Numbered from the stretch's first letter, positions 1 to 8,677 are shown. The stretch: DNA of 33,439 bases from an uncultured Gammaproteobacteria bacterium (GCA_913060555.1 CAJXRS010000023.1:1-33439), one strand, 5' to 3'. A program made the numbers and translations. Notes: generated by a model from the sequence alone, not told the origin.

Positions 1-4
1 GGCC

Positions 5-775
5 ATGGAGCGGAGCGCGGCGGTAGCGGGGTTGCTCGCGGCCGCGGATCCGGATTTCGCCGCCACCCTCCGCACCCGCCTGCAACCCGCAATACGCCGC
101 ATCGATCCCTGGTGGCAAACCTGGCTGCGGCGCGGCCTGTTCGACAGCCTTTTCGGCACGCAGGCGTATGCTTCCCGGCCGGCTTTTGCAGAGGTGCAGG
201 AGCTTTGCCGGGAGTGCCCCCGGGATGAGGCGGGTACCGTCGAGCAGTCGCCCAAGGCCGCGGCGGTTGCCGCCATCGCCGATCTGGAGGACTTTCCGTT
301 CGAGGCGCACGCCGCCGGGGCGATGGCGGGTTTTTCGGTGGCCGACCTGCGGGCCGGTCTCTCCGGGTCCTACGCTGAATGCCATCGGCGCATGCAGGCA
401 GTCAGTGATGCGCACCCAGACTCCTGGGAGTTGGCGCGACGCCAGGTGGCGCATTACCACCAGCAACTGCAGCTGCTGGTGGGGTTGGCGAGCCCGGGGC
501 GCGGGCAAGTCTCGGATTATCGGCGATTCGCCGAACTGCTCGCACTGGATTGCGGGCTGGCCGGTCTGCGCGAGCGGCTGCGGGCGCCAGTGCGGGCGCG
601 GAACGAGGCCCTCTATCAGCCCTTTGTCGATGTGGTGACGGATCGGCGCCAGGTGCTGCGGTTGCAGATCGAAACCTTGGCTGCCGCTTTATTCGGAGGA
701 TGGGGCGACGGGCCCGCCACTCAGGTCGACCGTGCGGCGGCATCGCCGAGCGGTCGGCAGTTGAGCGCCCGATAG
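5..775 (+). CDS. CHAD domain-containing protein, possibly 5'-truncated
   Basis: The protein reads as a helical CHAD domain (conserved histidine alpha-helical domain). This family is thought to bind polyphosphate or other polyanions and often accompanies CYTH phosphatases. The segment around residues 118-160 has the family pattern: an Arg-rich helix, then a His-rich helix with H-Y-H and a run of Q/L residues. The reading frame is open to the window edge, so the ATG at 5 may be internal and the N-terminal half, or a fused CYTH domain, may lie upstream. The Ala/Ser/Arg-rich last 25 residues look non-conserved and overlap the 3' end of the convergent thpR gene by 55 bp. CHAD assignment is moderate; substrate unknown. 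Confidence 0.6.
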   Translation: MERSAAVAGLLAAADPDFAATLRTRLQPAIRRIDPWWQTWLRRGLFDSLFGTQAYASRPAFAEVQELCRECPRDEAGTVEQSPKAAAVAAIADLEDFPFEAHAAGAMAGFSVADLRAGLSGSYAECHRRMQAVSDAHPDSWELARRQVAHYHQQLQLLVGLASPGRGQVSDYRRFAELLALDCGLAGLRERLRAPVRARNEALYQPFVDVVTDRRQVLRLQIETLAAALFGGWGDGPATQVDRAAASPSGRQLSAR

Positions 776-1251
776 GTCACCCCCTGGGGTCCGGGCTGGC
801 TTGCGAACAGGCACAGCCGGGTAAAGGTGAACTCTGCCGCAAGGGCTTGGGAGCCGTAGGCGCCGTTGCCGCGGGCCAGGGTAATGTGAGGGCGGAAGCG
901 GCGTGACTCTGTGCTCGGTTCGACGCTCGTCACCGCGTCGGTCACTCTGGCGTGCAGCGCCAGCAGGCCTCTGTCCGGGATCAGTTCGAGGGCCAGCAGG
1001 GGCGCGGCGGGCCCTGGGAAGGGCCGCACCCGGGTGCCCCGGCCACGGGCCTCGGGCAGGGGGCCCAGCGCGTGCAAGCTGGCGGCCAGCGCCGCCAGTG
1101 CCGGTGCGGTTTGCTCGCCCAGAAAATACAGGGTGAGATGGAGATTCTGTGCCCGGATCGGCCGCCAGCCGGCCCCCAGGTGGGCGTGCATCCAGGCGCA
1201 AAGCACATCCCGGTCGCTTTTCGTCAGCGGGCAGCCGATGAAAGCGCGCAC
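721..1251 (-). CDS. thpR: RNA 2',3'-cyclic phosphodiesterase (2H phosphoesterase, LigT/ThpR family)
   Basis: A 176-residue protein of the 2H phosphoesterase superfamily. These enzymes open 2',3'-cyclic phosphates at RNA ends and ligate or cleave 2'-5' bonds in the cytoplasm. Both signature motifs are present: H-L-T-L at residues 38-41 followed by Y-F-L-G, and H-I-T-L at 122-125 preceded by R-F-R-P. The N-terminus (M-R-A-F-I-G) is the usual first beta strand. Length is typical. It is the last gene of a minus-strand run queD, DUF503, thpR, starting 4 bp after the DUF503 stop, so it is probably cotranscribed. Its 3' end overlaps the convergent CHAD gene. Confidence 0.9.
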   Translation of the reverse strand: MRAFIGCPLTKSDRDVLCAWMHAHLGAGWRPIRAQNLHLTLYFLGEQTAPALAALAASLHALGPLPEARGRGTRVRPFPGPAAPLLALELIPDRGLLALHARVTDAVTSVEPSTESRRFRPHITLARGNGAYGSQALAAEFTFTRLCLFASQPGPQGVTYRALNCRPLGDAAARST

Positions 1252-1255
1252 GAAC

Positions 1256-1540
1256 TCAGACCAGGTATTCCCGGGTGCTGTCAGTCACCACGGCGTCCAG
1301 GTATTGACTGGCATAGCTGAGAATGGATTCCTGAACGGCCTCCGCCACCCGTTGGTTTTCCCCGATCACCACGAAGGACCACTGGGCCCTGTCGTGGATG
1401 TCGTGCCAGTCGGATTCGGATGCGGCGATGTTGGGCTTGCCGCCGAAGCGGTCCCTCAGCCCCTGCAGCCGGCGGCGCTTGTCCTTCAGGGAGCGGCAGG
1501 CGGGGAGTTGGAAGCTGATGGTCTGACGCAGGATTCTCAC
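1256..1540 (-). CDS. DUF503 family protein
   Basis: A small (94-residue) DUF503 protein. The family signature S-L-K-D-K-R follows the first beta strand, and a D-H/A-Q-W-S-type second strand is visible near the middle. The fold is ferredoxin-like; function is not established, although Firmicute relatives (YlxP) sit beside ribosome-maturation genes. I chose the GTG at 1538-1540 because homology begins there (V-R-I-L-R-Q-T); the upstream extension in the same frame is only the antisense shadow of queD. No strong ribosome-binding site is visible. It lies 26 bp after queD and 4 bp before thpR, so it is probably translated as part of that operon. Confidence 0.7.
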   Translation of the reverse strand: MRILRQTISFQLPACRSLKDKRRRLQGLRDRFGGKPNIAASESDWHDIHDRAQWSFVVIGENQRVAEAVQESILSYASQYLDAVVTDSTREYLV

Positions 1541-1566
1541 TGGTGTCGGGAAAGTGTGCGACGACT

Positions 1567-1923
1567 TCAGTCGCCGCGATACACGCAGCCGTTGGTGCAG
1601 GTCTCGCGGACCTCCACCGCGGTCAAGCCTGGCAGTACGGGGTCGAGGCGGTGCCAGATCCAGCGGGCGATCTGTTCGCTGGTCGGGTTCTCGAGGCCGG
1701 GGATTTCGTTGAGATAACGATGGTCCAGCGCCTCGTGAACCGGCCGGCAAGCCGCTTTGATGTCGGCGAAATCCATTACCCAGCCGGACTCGGGCCCGAC
1801 CGGCCCTTCGATCCGCACCGTGACCTGAAAGGAATGGCCGTGCAGGCGCCGGCATTTGTGTTCCGGAGGGACATTGGGCAGGTGATGGGCGGCCTCAAAG
1901 CCGAAGGAGCGGAATATTTCCAT
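1567..1923 (-). CDS. queD: 6-carboxy-5,6,7,8-tetrahydropterin synthase QueD
   Basis: QueD converts dihydroneopterin triphosphate to 6-carboxytetrahydropterin, the second step toward preQ0 and queuosine tRNA modification. The 118-residue protein tracks the E. coli enzyme closely. It has zinc-ligand histidines at 13, 28 and 30 (F-E-A-A-H and L-H-G-H), catalytic Cys24 in E-H-K-C, the L-D-H-x-Y-L-N segment, P-T-S-E around residue 80, and the C-terminal [11 protein letters not shown] substrate-binding motif. It heads the minus-strand operon. The other que genes are not in this window, and no preQ1 riboswitch was recognised upstream. Confidence 0.95.
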   Translation of the reverse strand: MEIFRSFGFEAAHHLPNVPPEHKCRRLHGHSFQVTVRIEGPVGPESGWVMDFADIKAACRPVHEALDHRYLNEIPGLENPTSEQIARWIWHRLDPVLPGLTAVEVRETCTNGCVYRGD

Positions 1924-2334
1924 GATGCTGGTGGTGTGGTGCTGGTGGTGAACGCCCTGGCGGGATGCGGCGAAGCGATTCGCTCAGTATAGGCGAATTG
2001 CCGGCTTTTTCGTGTGGTCAACAAACCTGCGGAAGCACGCGTTTTCCATGGCCTCCGACGATGGCTGAGTTCGGCCCTGTACAGGCCATTGTGGTACAGG
2101 CTGTGATGAACCCGGCCGCCATCCGCTGCACCGATGCGACCGCAGGCAGCCGCGACCCGCTCCAGCCAAGAGCCTGTCGGGCTCCGGCACCTCAACAAGC
2201 GATCTGCGCCGCGGGGCGGGTTGCCACAAGGAATTCGTCCTACACATGACCGGGTAGTGCCTGCTACCCTGATTCCACTGTGAGTCCGGCCAATGGCCGC
2301 CCCCGACAATGCCCCGGATCAAGGAAACCCGTCC
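1924..2334. other. Intergenic region between divergent queD and BCCT operons
   Basis: No convincing gene lies in these 411 bases. It must hold the divergent promoters. On the minus strand a TATACT-like -10 sits at about 1985-1990, but no good -35 is at 17 bp. On the plus strand there is a 6-bp inverted repeat with a 6-nt loop at 2252-2269 (GGGTAG / CTACCC), and a 10-bp palindrome CCTGTACAGG lies near 2077, followed by a partial second copy of GTACAGG. These could be operator elements; none could be assigned to a known regulator. Confidence 0.4.
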
Positions 2335-4398
2335 ATGAGCCAGGCAAACACTGCCCCCGAATCCACTTCCACCATCCTCGTCCCGGTGTTCGTACCGGCG
2401 GTGGTGGTGATCCTGCTGCTGGTGCTCGGCACCATCAGCAATCCCGAGCTGGCCGGCGAGGTTTTCAGTGCCACCCTCGCCTACATCACCTCCACCTTCG
2501 GCTGGTTCTACATGCTGTCGGTGGCTTTTTTCCTGGTGTTTATCGTCGGTGTGGCCTTCACCAGTTGGGGCCATATCAAGCTCGGTCCCGATCACGCCGA
2601 CCCGCAGTACAGTTTCCCGGCCTGGTTCGCCATGCTGTTCTCCGCCGGCTACGGCATCGCGCTGTTGTTTTTCGGTGTGGCGGAGCCGGTGCTGCACTAC
2701 GCGGCGCCGCCTGCCGGCGCACCGGAAACCGTGGATTCGGCAAAACAGGCGATGCAGATCGCCTTTTTCCACTGGGGGTTCCACATCTGGGCCATTTACG
2801 GCCTGATCGGGCTGGTGCTGGCCTATTTCTCCTTCCGCCACGGCCTTCCGTTATCCATCCGCTCGGCGCTGTACCCGCTGATCGGCGACAGGATCTACGG
2901 TCCCATCGGCCACGCCGTCGACGTGTTTGCCATTCTCGGCACCATGTTCGGCATTGCCACAACCCTGGGGCTGTCGGTGACCCAGATCAATGCCGGCATC
3001 AATTATCTGTGGCCCGGCATACCGGTCAATGTGACCGTGCAGATCGTCGCCATCGTGATCATTACCCTGCTCGCCATCGTTTCCGTGGTGGCGGGTCTGG
3101 ACAAGGGCATCAAGCGTCTGTCGGTCCTCAACATGGTGCTGGCGGTAGCCCTGATGCTGTTCGTCTTCAGTGTCGGGCCCAGCATCCACGTCCTCGAGAG
3201 CTTCCTGCAGAATACCGGCAGCTACCTCAACCATATCGTCGAGCGCACCTTCAACCTGCAGGCCTACTCGCGCAGTGATTGGATCGGCAACTGGACCCTG
3301 TTCATCTTCGGCTGGACCATCGCCTGGGCCCCTTTCGTGGGCCTGTTCATCGCCAAGATCAGCCGTGGCCGCACCATCCGCCAGTTTGTGGTCGGGGTGA
3401 TGCTGGTGCCGACAATATTCACTTTCCTCTGGTTCTCCATCTTTGGCGACACCGCCCTGAACCTGATCATGAACGAGGGTTACGACACCTTGATCGGCGA
3501 CGTGCGGGCAGATCACGCGGTGGCCCTGTTCAAGCTCTATGAGGTGCTGCCACTGTCATCCGTGGTGTCCTTCATCACGGTGATCCTGATCATTACCTTC
3601 TTCGTGACCTCCTCCGACTCAGGCTCGCTGGTGATCGACTCCCTGGCGTCTGGCAGCGCAGCCGTCACCCCGGCCTGGCAACGGATATTCTGGGCCTCGG
3701 CCGAGGGCGCGGTGGCGGCTGCCCTGCTGGTGGCCGGCGGTCTCAGCGCGCTGCAGACCATGACCATTGCCAGCGCGCTGCCCTTTTCCCTGATCATGAT
3801 CATGGCCGCCTTCGGTATGTGGCGGGCGCTGATTATCGAGGGCCACCATCAATCCAGCCTGAAAACGGAGATCCAGAGCCGCTTTTCGGGCACCTCCGGC
3901 AGAGGACTCTGGCGACGGCGTCTGGCCGGGCTGGTGAGTCACCCGGACCAAGCTGAGGTGACCAGCTTCATTACCTCCACCGTGCGCAAGGCCATGTTCC
4001 GGGTACAGCGGGAGCTGGACAAGCAGGGCTGGAAGGCGGCAGTGCACGAGCATGAGAAGCCGTTGCGAATCTGGCTGGAGGTCATCAAGGAGGGCCAGGT
4101 GGGTTTCGTCTATGAAATTCGCCTGATCGAACACGCGTTGCCCGACTATGCGTTTCCCGAAATGGACCACGGTAGGGAGAGCCCCAACACCTACTACCGG
4201 GCGGAGGTGTTCCTGCGTCGCGGTGGCCAAGCCTATGACATCTTCGGCTTCGACCAGCAGGACATCATCACCGACATCCTCGACCAGCTGGAAAAGCATC
4301 TGCGCTTCCTGCACATCTCACCGGCCAGCCTGCCCTGGAACATGGCGGAGCACGATGACATGCTGCGGGTCGGCGCTGAGCCGGCGCCGAGGTCCTGA
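2335..4398 (+). CDS. BCCT family transporter (choline/betaine/osmolyte, BetT-like)
   Basis: An inner-membrane secondary carrier of the betaine-choline-carnitine transporter family, importing quaternary-amine or related osmolytes with Na+ or H+. About twelve hydrophobic helices span residues 15-500. The family signature (Trp-rich segment, A-W-A-P-F-V-G then I-S-R-G-R-T-I-R) is near residues 328-350. A long cytoplasmic C-terminal domain (about 535-687), ending in I-L-D-Q-L-E-K-H-L-R-F-L, resembles that of BetT, where it is linked to osmotic activation. I prefer the ATG at 2335 because AAGGAA stands 10 nt upstream; an in-frame ATG lies at 2293. The next gene starts directly after the TGA. The substrate cannot be fixed; nearby ectoine-type catabolic genes make ectoine as plausible as choline or betaine. 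Confidence 0.92.
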   Translation: MSQANTAPESTSTILVPVFVPAVVVILLLVLGTISNPELAGEVFSATLAYITSTFGWFYMLSVAFFLVFIVGVAFTSWGHIKLGPDHADPQYSFPAWFAMLFSAGYGIALLFFGVAEPVLHYAAPPAGAPETVDSAKQAMQIAFFHWGFHIWAIYGLIGLVLAYFSFRHGLPLSIRSALYPLIGDRIYGPIGHAVDVFAILGTMFGIATTLGLSVTQINAGINYLWPGIPVNVTVQIVAIVIITLLAIVSVVAGLDKGIKRLSVLNMVLAVALMLFVFSVGPSIHVLESFLQNTGSYLNHIVERTFNLQAYSRSDWIGNWTLFIFGWTIAWAPFVGLFIAKISRGRTIRQFVVGVMLVPTIFTFLWFSIFGDTALNLIMNEGYDTLIGDVRADHAVALFKLYEVLPLSSVVSFITVILIITFFVTSSDSGSLVIDSLASGSAAVTPAWQRIFWASAEGAVAAALLVAGGLSALQTMTIASALPFSLIMIMAAFGMWRALIIEGHHQSSLKTEIQSRFSGTSGRGLWRRRLAGLVSHPDQAEVTSFITSTVRKAMFRVQRELDKQGWKAAVHEHEKPLRIWLEVIKEGQVGFVYEIRLIEHALPDYAFPEMDHGRESPNTYYRAEVFLRRGGQAYDIFGFDQQDIITDILDQLEKHLRFLHISPASLPWNMAEHDDMLRVGAEPAPRS

Positions 4399-5739
4399 GT
4401 GAACCGTTTCAGCGCGGTGGTTGCCGCGGCGCTGGCAGCCAGCCCCCCCAGCGCAGCTGCGGCGGAGGATGAGGCCACTGTTAAGGCGCTGCTGCAACGC
4501 ATTGAAGCGCTGGAGGCCCGGCTGCAGCAACTGGAAGCCAGGGAACAGCCGCTCACGCCCGCCCTGCAGGAGGAGCCGCTCACGCCCGCCCTGCAGGAGG
4601 AGCCTGTAGTACAAACCGCTCCAGCAGAAAGCCCGGAAATGACAGACGCCGTGTCCGGCTCCGAGCGCATAACCATGACCGCAGAGACGCTTGCCCGCGA
4701 GCCGGATATCGACATCGGTGGTGCCCTGCGCTTCAACCTGGTGCACCGGGATTTTGTCGACAGCTCCGAAGGCAAGCGCGGCGAAAGCGGGTTGGACGTG
4801 TTCCGGCTCAATGTGGACGGCAAGATCGACAACATCCTGGTATCCGCGGAGTACCGCTTCTATTCCTACATGGACACCATTCACCACGGCTGGCTGGGTT
4901 ACGAGTTCGAGGATGCCAGCCAGCTGCAGGTGGGGATCCACCAAGTGCCCTTCGGCCTGTTGCCCTATGCCGCCCACAACGCCTGGTTCGGCGTGCCCTA
5001 CTACCTCGGGCTGGCGGATGACTATGACATGGGCATCCGCTACCAGCGCCAGGATGGCCCCTGGGCCAGCCATCTCGCCTTCTACAAGAACGAAGAACTG
5101 AACAGCGCCGGCGACCTCGACCGCTACTCCTTGGACCTGGTGCAGGTGGGCGAGCAGCAGAACGAGGAGGTCAACCAATTCAATGCCCGCCTGGGCTACA
5201 CCTTCGGCCTGGGCAGCGGTTGCGAAACCGAACTGGGTGGCTCCGGCCAGTGGTCTGAGATCTACAATGCCGCCACTGACCGCCGCGGCGACCACTGGGC
5301 TGCGGCGGCGCACGTCGACAGCCGCTGCGGGCGCTGGAATCTGCAATTGCAGGGAATTCGCTACGTCTATGACCCGATCAACCCCGCCGGCGTGGACAGC
5401 GCTGCGGTACGGGTGGGTGCCTTCGGAGGCAGCTATGACATCGCCAGCGAGGCCGACGTCGCGGTGGCCAACCTGGCCTACAACTTCAAACCCTCCGTGC
5501 CCTGGATAGACCAGCTCACCTGCTACAACGACTATTCCCGCCTGTTCAAGGACGAGCCCGACGCCATAGATTCGCAGATCAACACCATCGGCTGCGCCGT
5601 CGGCAGCGGCCCGCTGTTCACCTACATAGACTACATCCTGGCCAGGAACATGGCCTTCTTCGGTGACGGTTCGATGGCCGCCGGCGGCAGCGATGAATGG
5701 CGCAGCCGCTTCAACGTCAATATCGGCTTCTACTGGTGA
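4399..5739 (+). CDS. Outer-membrane porin-like beta-barrel protein with N-terminal coiled coil
   Basis: A 446-residue exported protein. The GTG start abuts the TGA of the BCCT gene (TGAGTG), implying translational coupling. Residues 1-22 form a signal peptide (Ala-rich, cleavage near A-A-A-A-E). Residues 28-50 form a short heptad coiled coil (L-x-R-I-E-A-L-E pattern), then a duplicated 9-residue Pro/Gln/Glu linker. From about residue 110 it alternates polar and aromatic residues as in phosphate-selective-porin-like (OprO/P type) barrels, and it ends in aromatic residues F-Y-W, the usual signal for outer-membrane assembly. It likely lets the transported solute cross the outer membrane. A specific substrate cannot be inferred. 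Confidence 0.7.
   Translation: MNRFSAVVAAALAASPPSAAAAEDEATVKALLQRIEALEARLQQLEAREQPLTPALQEEPLTPALQEEPVVQTAPAESPEMTDAVSGSERITMTAETLAREPDIDIGGALRFNLVHRDFVDSSEGKRGESGLDVFRLNVDGKIDNILVSAEYRFYSYMDTIHHGWLGYEFEDASQLQVGIHQVPFGLLPYAAHNAWFGVPYYLGLADDYDMGIRYQRQDGPWASHLAFYKNEELNSAGDLDRYSLDLVQVGEQQNEEVNQFNARLGYTFGLGSGCETELGGSGQWSEIYNAATDRRGDHWAAAAHVDSRCGRWNLQLQGIRYVYDPINPAGVDSAAVRVGAFGGSYDIASEADVAVANLAYNFKPSVPWIDQLTCYNDYSRLFKDEPDAIDSQINTIGCAVGSGPLFTYIDYILARNMAFFGDGSMAAGGSDEWRSRFNVNIGFYW
4549..4602 (+). repeat. Two perfect tandem copies of a 27-bp in-frame repeat
   Basis: The units at 4549-4575 and 4576-4602 are identical and together encode two copies of P-L-T-P-A-L-Q-E-E in the linker between the coiled coil and the barrel of the porin-like protein. 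Being a multiple of three, gain or loss of a unit would change linker length without a frameshift. Confidence 0.9.
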
Positions 5740-5755
5740 CCCCGTGCTGACGCAT

Positions 5756-6850
5756 ATGCCAACCAGGCTTTCTATTTTCTTTATGTTCGGCTTGGGTATG
5801 TTCGGTCTGGGCTTTCCGGCCCTGGCGCAGAATTCGCTGAATGTAGTCTCCTGGGATGGCGCCTATGTCAAGAGCCAGATCATTGGTTTCATCCGTCCCT
5901 GGGAAGACCTCACCGGCAGTCGGGTCAAGGTAATCGAGTACAGCGGCGGCATCGAGGAAATCCGGCGCCAGGTACGCTCCTGGAACGTGAGCTGGGACGT
6001 AGTGGACCTGGAATTGTTCGACGCCACCCGCGCCTGCGAGGAGGGACTGCTGGAAACCATTGACCCGGATAGCCTGCCGCCGGCCCCGGACGGCACCCCG
6101 GCCCGGGAGGACTTCATCAGCGGCAGCCTGACGCCCTGCGGAGTTGGCAATGTCGTCGGCTCGACCGTGGTCAGCTATCACCGCGATCGTGTAGCGCGCG
6201 CACCGGAGCAGCTCGCGGACTTCTTCAACCTCAAGGATTTCCCCGGCCGCCGTGGTATGCGGCGCAGTCCCCAGGGCAATCTGGAGTGGGCACTGATTGC
6301 CGATGGGGTCCCGCGGGAGGATGTCTACCGGGTGCTGTCCACGGAGGAAGGTCTGGATCGGGCGTTTGCGGTACTTACCCAGATCAAGCCCTCCATCGAC
6401 TGGTGGCGCAGCGGCGAGGAGGCCATCCGCCTATTGGAGACGGGCCAGGTGGCCATGAGCTCGGTGTACAGCGGCCGCATCTACGACGCGGTGGCGCGGG
6501 GCGAAGCGCTGGAGATCCTCTGGGATCACCAGGTCTGGTTCTACGATGTCTGGGGTGTGCCGAAGAATGGCCGCCACACTGAACAGGCGCTGGATTTCAT
6601 CCGCTTTGCGACCTCCACCGAGAGCCTGGCGAGGCAGGCCAATCATATTCCATATGGCCCGGTGCGCCAGTCTTCCATGCAATTGGTGCGGGAAGAAGTG
6701 CGGCAGATCCTCCCCACCACGCCCGAGCGGCTGGCGACCGCCATCGAACTGGACGCCCAGTGGTGGTCGGACAATACGGAACGGGTGAACATCCGCTTCC
6801 AGCGTTGGCTGCAGCGCCCGGTCATGGTGCCCCGAGATCTGCCGCGCTAG
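5756..6850 (+). CDS. ABC-type polyamine (PotD-like) periplasmic substrate-binding protein, orphan
   Basis: A 364-residue exported binding protein of the spermidine/putrescine group. After a signal peptide (cleavage near A-L-A-Q) comes L-N-V-V-S-W-D-G-A-Y, the usual first strand of this family. Further family features are Y-S-G-G near residue 60, V-D-L-E around 80 and W-G-V-P-K-N-G near 270. I use the ATG at 5756; a GTG at 5744 is possible, and either lies within 20 bp of the porin stop. No ABC permease or ATPase gene follows, since the next gene is on the opposite strand, so this protein is an orphan in a BCCT operon. It may deliver ligand to a distant ABC system, or scavenge for the neighbouring carrier (speculative). 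Confidence 0.85.
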   Translation: MPTRLSIFFMFGLGMFGLGFPALAQNSLNVVSWDGAYVKSQIIGFIRPWEDLTGSRVKVIEYSGGIEEIRRQVRSWNVSWDVVDLELFDATRACEEGLLETIDPDSLPPAPDGTPAREDFISGSLTPCGVGNVVGSTVVSYHRDRVARAPEQLADFFNLKDFPGRRGMRRSPQGNLEWALIADGVPREDVYRVLSTEEGLDRAFAVLTQIKPSIDWWRSGEEAIRLLETGQVAMSSVYSGRIYDAVARGEALEILWDHQVWFYDVWGVPKNGRHTEQALDFIRFATSTESLARQANHIPYGPVRQSSMQLVREEVRQILPTTPERLATAIELDAQWWSDNTERVNIRFQRWLQRPVMVPRDLPR

Positions 6851-7073
6851 GAGTCTGTCGGACTGGCGGACCGTATTCCTCGAGCGCCCCGTCTCCCGCG
6901 GATCTCTTTGATCGACTTTCCCTGCCATGCCAGCACGCGTATCTCCACCACCATCGCCAAACTGTGCATGGCGCTCCGTCCAAAGGGACGCGAGCTTGCC
7001 TACCCGTCAGGGGGTCAGCTTTACTTCGGCGCTAACGCTACTCCGCTGATTGCTTTGTGCTCGGGAGCCCCTC
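6851..7073. other. Intergenic stretch, no gene recognised
   Basis: Between the binding-protein stop and the IS66-like remnant. Short open frames here show no homology I recognise, and codon use does not look coding. No clear rho-independent terminator was found for either of the two convergent operons. Confidence 0.4.
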
Positions 7074-7207
7074 ATGGACACCACTGCCAAAGACATTTTC
7101 CGGCAAGACCACATCAGTGCCCGACGGGCCAGCGGTTTTTCGCAAACCGCCTATTGCCGGCCGCAGCAACTCAAGCTGACGACCTTCACCTACTGGCGCC
7201 TCAAACC
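7074..7207 (+). pseudogene. IS66-type TnpA-like (accessory protein) N-terminal remnant
   Basis: From the ATG at 7074 the frame encodes about 45 residues resembling the helix-turn-helix start of IS66-family accessory protein TnpA. The pattern is W/F-x-x-H-I-x-A-x-x-A-S-G-x-S-Q-x-A-Y-C, then Q-L-K-x-x-T-F-x-Y-W-R-L-K. After the Y-W-R-L-K motif similarity ends and the frame runs into the 3' end of the aldehyde dehydrogenase. No partner genes (tnpB, tnpC) or terminal repeats are seen. A degraded fragment of an insertion sequence is the best reading. Confidence 0.5.
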
Positions 7208-7266
7208 CTTCGTCGGTCTCGAAGCTCGGAAATATTCCGCCATGGGCGCTGTGGTTATCGGCAGGG

Positions 7267-8637
7267 TCAGCCCCGGGCGGGTCCCACCCAGACCTGCTGC
7301 GCGTTGACGAATTCGCGGATGCCGTGAGCGCCAAGTTCGCGACCGTATCCGGACTTCTTGACTCCGCCGCTGGGCAGGCGGGGATCGGTCTTGACGATGC
7401 CGTTGACCGCGACCTGCCCGGCCTCGATTTCGGCCGCAAGGGCTTCGCCGCGTTCCGGCGTGCTCCACACGCTGGCGGCGAGGCCATAGGGCGTGTCGTT
7501 GGCAAGCGAGAGCGCATGGTCTCGGTCGCGGGCGCGGATCAGCACCCCCACCGGTCCGAAGGTTTCCTCGCTGAACGCGCACATGCCCGGCTCCACATCT
7601 CCCAGCAGGGTGACGGGGTAGAAATAGCCCGCGCCATCGGGCAAGTCCCCGCCAAGCAGGCAGCGCGCCCCGGCCGCGATCGTCGATTGAACCTGGCGAT
7701 GCAGTTCCTGGCGCAGGTCGTCGCGGGCGATGGGCCCGACGTCCGTGTCCTCGCGCGCCGGGTCGCCCACCTTGAGCGCGCCGAGCTTTTCGGTGAGCAA
7801 TTCCACCATCCGCTCATAGACCGAGGCTTCCACGATGAGGCGCTTGGCGGCGATACAAGACTGCCCGGCATTGATGATCCGGGAAAGCTTGAGCACGTTC
7901 GCTGCCTGCTCAAGATCGGCGTCAGCCAGCACGATGGCGGGGTCAGAACCACCAAGTTCCAGCACCGCCGGCTTGATCTCCGAGGCGGCAATCGATGCCA
8001 CGGCACTGCCGCCCCGGGAGGAACCCGTGAAGGATAGGGCGCGAATGCGCGGGTCGCGGATCACCGCCTCCACCCGGGGGGTCTCGATCATAAGGGCGTG
8101 GAAAATCCCCGCCGGCGCGCCGGCCCTGGCAAAGACCTCTTCGATGGCCCGGGCGCAGCCCGGCACGTGGGGGTCGTGCTTCATCAGACAGGTGTTGCCC
8201 GCCATCAGCGCCGGGGCGCAGAACCGAAACGCCAGCCAGAACGGCGCGTTCCAGGGCAGGATACCGAGAACGGGGCCAAGCGGCAGGTACTGCACGTAGC
8301 TTCGCGCCGCGTCCGATTCGATGGTCTCTGGCGCCAGATATTGCGCGGCATGGTCGGCGTAATGCTCCGCGCACCAGGCCGCCTTTTCCACTTCGCCACG
8401 GGCCTCGCGGATGGGTTTGCCCATTTCTTCGGTCATCAGGGGGGCCAGGTCTTCCACTCGCTCCCGCAGGTCCCGGGCCACGGCCCGCATGACCTCCGCG
8501 CGCTCGGCAAAGGTTTTCCGGCGCCACGCGGGGAAGGCCTCCGCCGCGGCCGCCAGTTTGCCCTCCACCTGCGTGGCGTCGTCCGGGCTGACCTCGCGTA
8601 CCGTCTTGCCGTTGGCGGGATTGATCGCTCTTAACAC
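7267..8637 (-). CDS. NAD(P)-dependent aldehyde dehydrogenase, succinate/aspartate-semialdehyde type (DoeC-like role)
   Basis: A 456-residue aldehyde dehydrogenase close to the short succinate-semialdehyde dehydrogenases (Sad/GabD type). Visible are the L-P-W-N-A-P-F-W cofactor motif (127-134), Lys153, F-T-G-S at 203-206, general base Glu227 in L-E-L-G-G and nucleophile Cys261 in N-A-G-Q-S-C. The start is the GTG at 8637, with AGGAGGAGGT 8 nt upstream; the longer in-frame extension is the shadow of the preceding gene. It is the last gene of the four-gene minus-strand operon. By context it probably oxidises aspartate semialdehyde from the aminotransferase step to aspartate; the family alone would allow succinate semialdehyde. 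Confidence 0.9.
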   Translation of the reverse strand: MLRAINPANGKTVREVSPDDATQVEGKLAAAAEAFPAWRRKTFAERAEVMRAVARDLRERVEDLAPLMTEEMGKPIREARGEVEKAAWCAEHYADHAAQYLAPETIESDAARSYVQYLPLGPVLGILPWNAPFWLAFRFCAPALMAGNTCLMKHDPHVPGCARAIEEVFARAGAPAGIFHALMIETPRVEAVIRDPRIRALSFTGSSRGGSAVASIAASEIKPAVLELGGSDPAIVLADADLEQAANVLKLSRIINAGQSCIAAKRLIVEASVYERMVELLTEKLGALKVGDPAREDTDVGPIARDDLRQELHRQVQSTIAAGARCLLGGDLPDGAGYFYPVTLLGDVEPGMCAFSEETFGPVGVLIRARDRDHALSLANDTPYGLAASVWSTPERGEALAAEIEAGQVAVNGIVKTDPRLPSGGVKKSGYGRELGAHGIREFVNAQQVWVGPARG

Positions 8638-8677
8638 GTCGAAATACCTCCTCCTGACGTCACTCTGGCGTCTGGGT

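Noticed and set aside
1567-1992. Plus-strand frame opposite queD
   Set aside because: Shadow of queD; no homology and no ribosome-binding site.
1924-2334. preQ1 riboswitch upstream of queD
   Set aside because: No preQ1 aptamer core sequence could be recognised on the minus strand.
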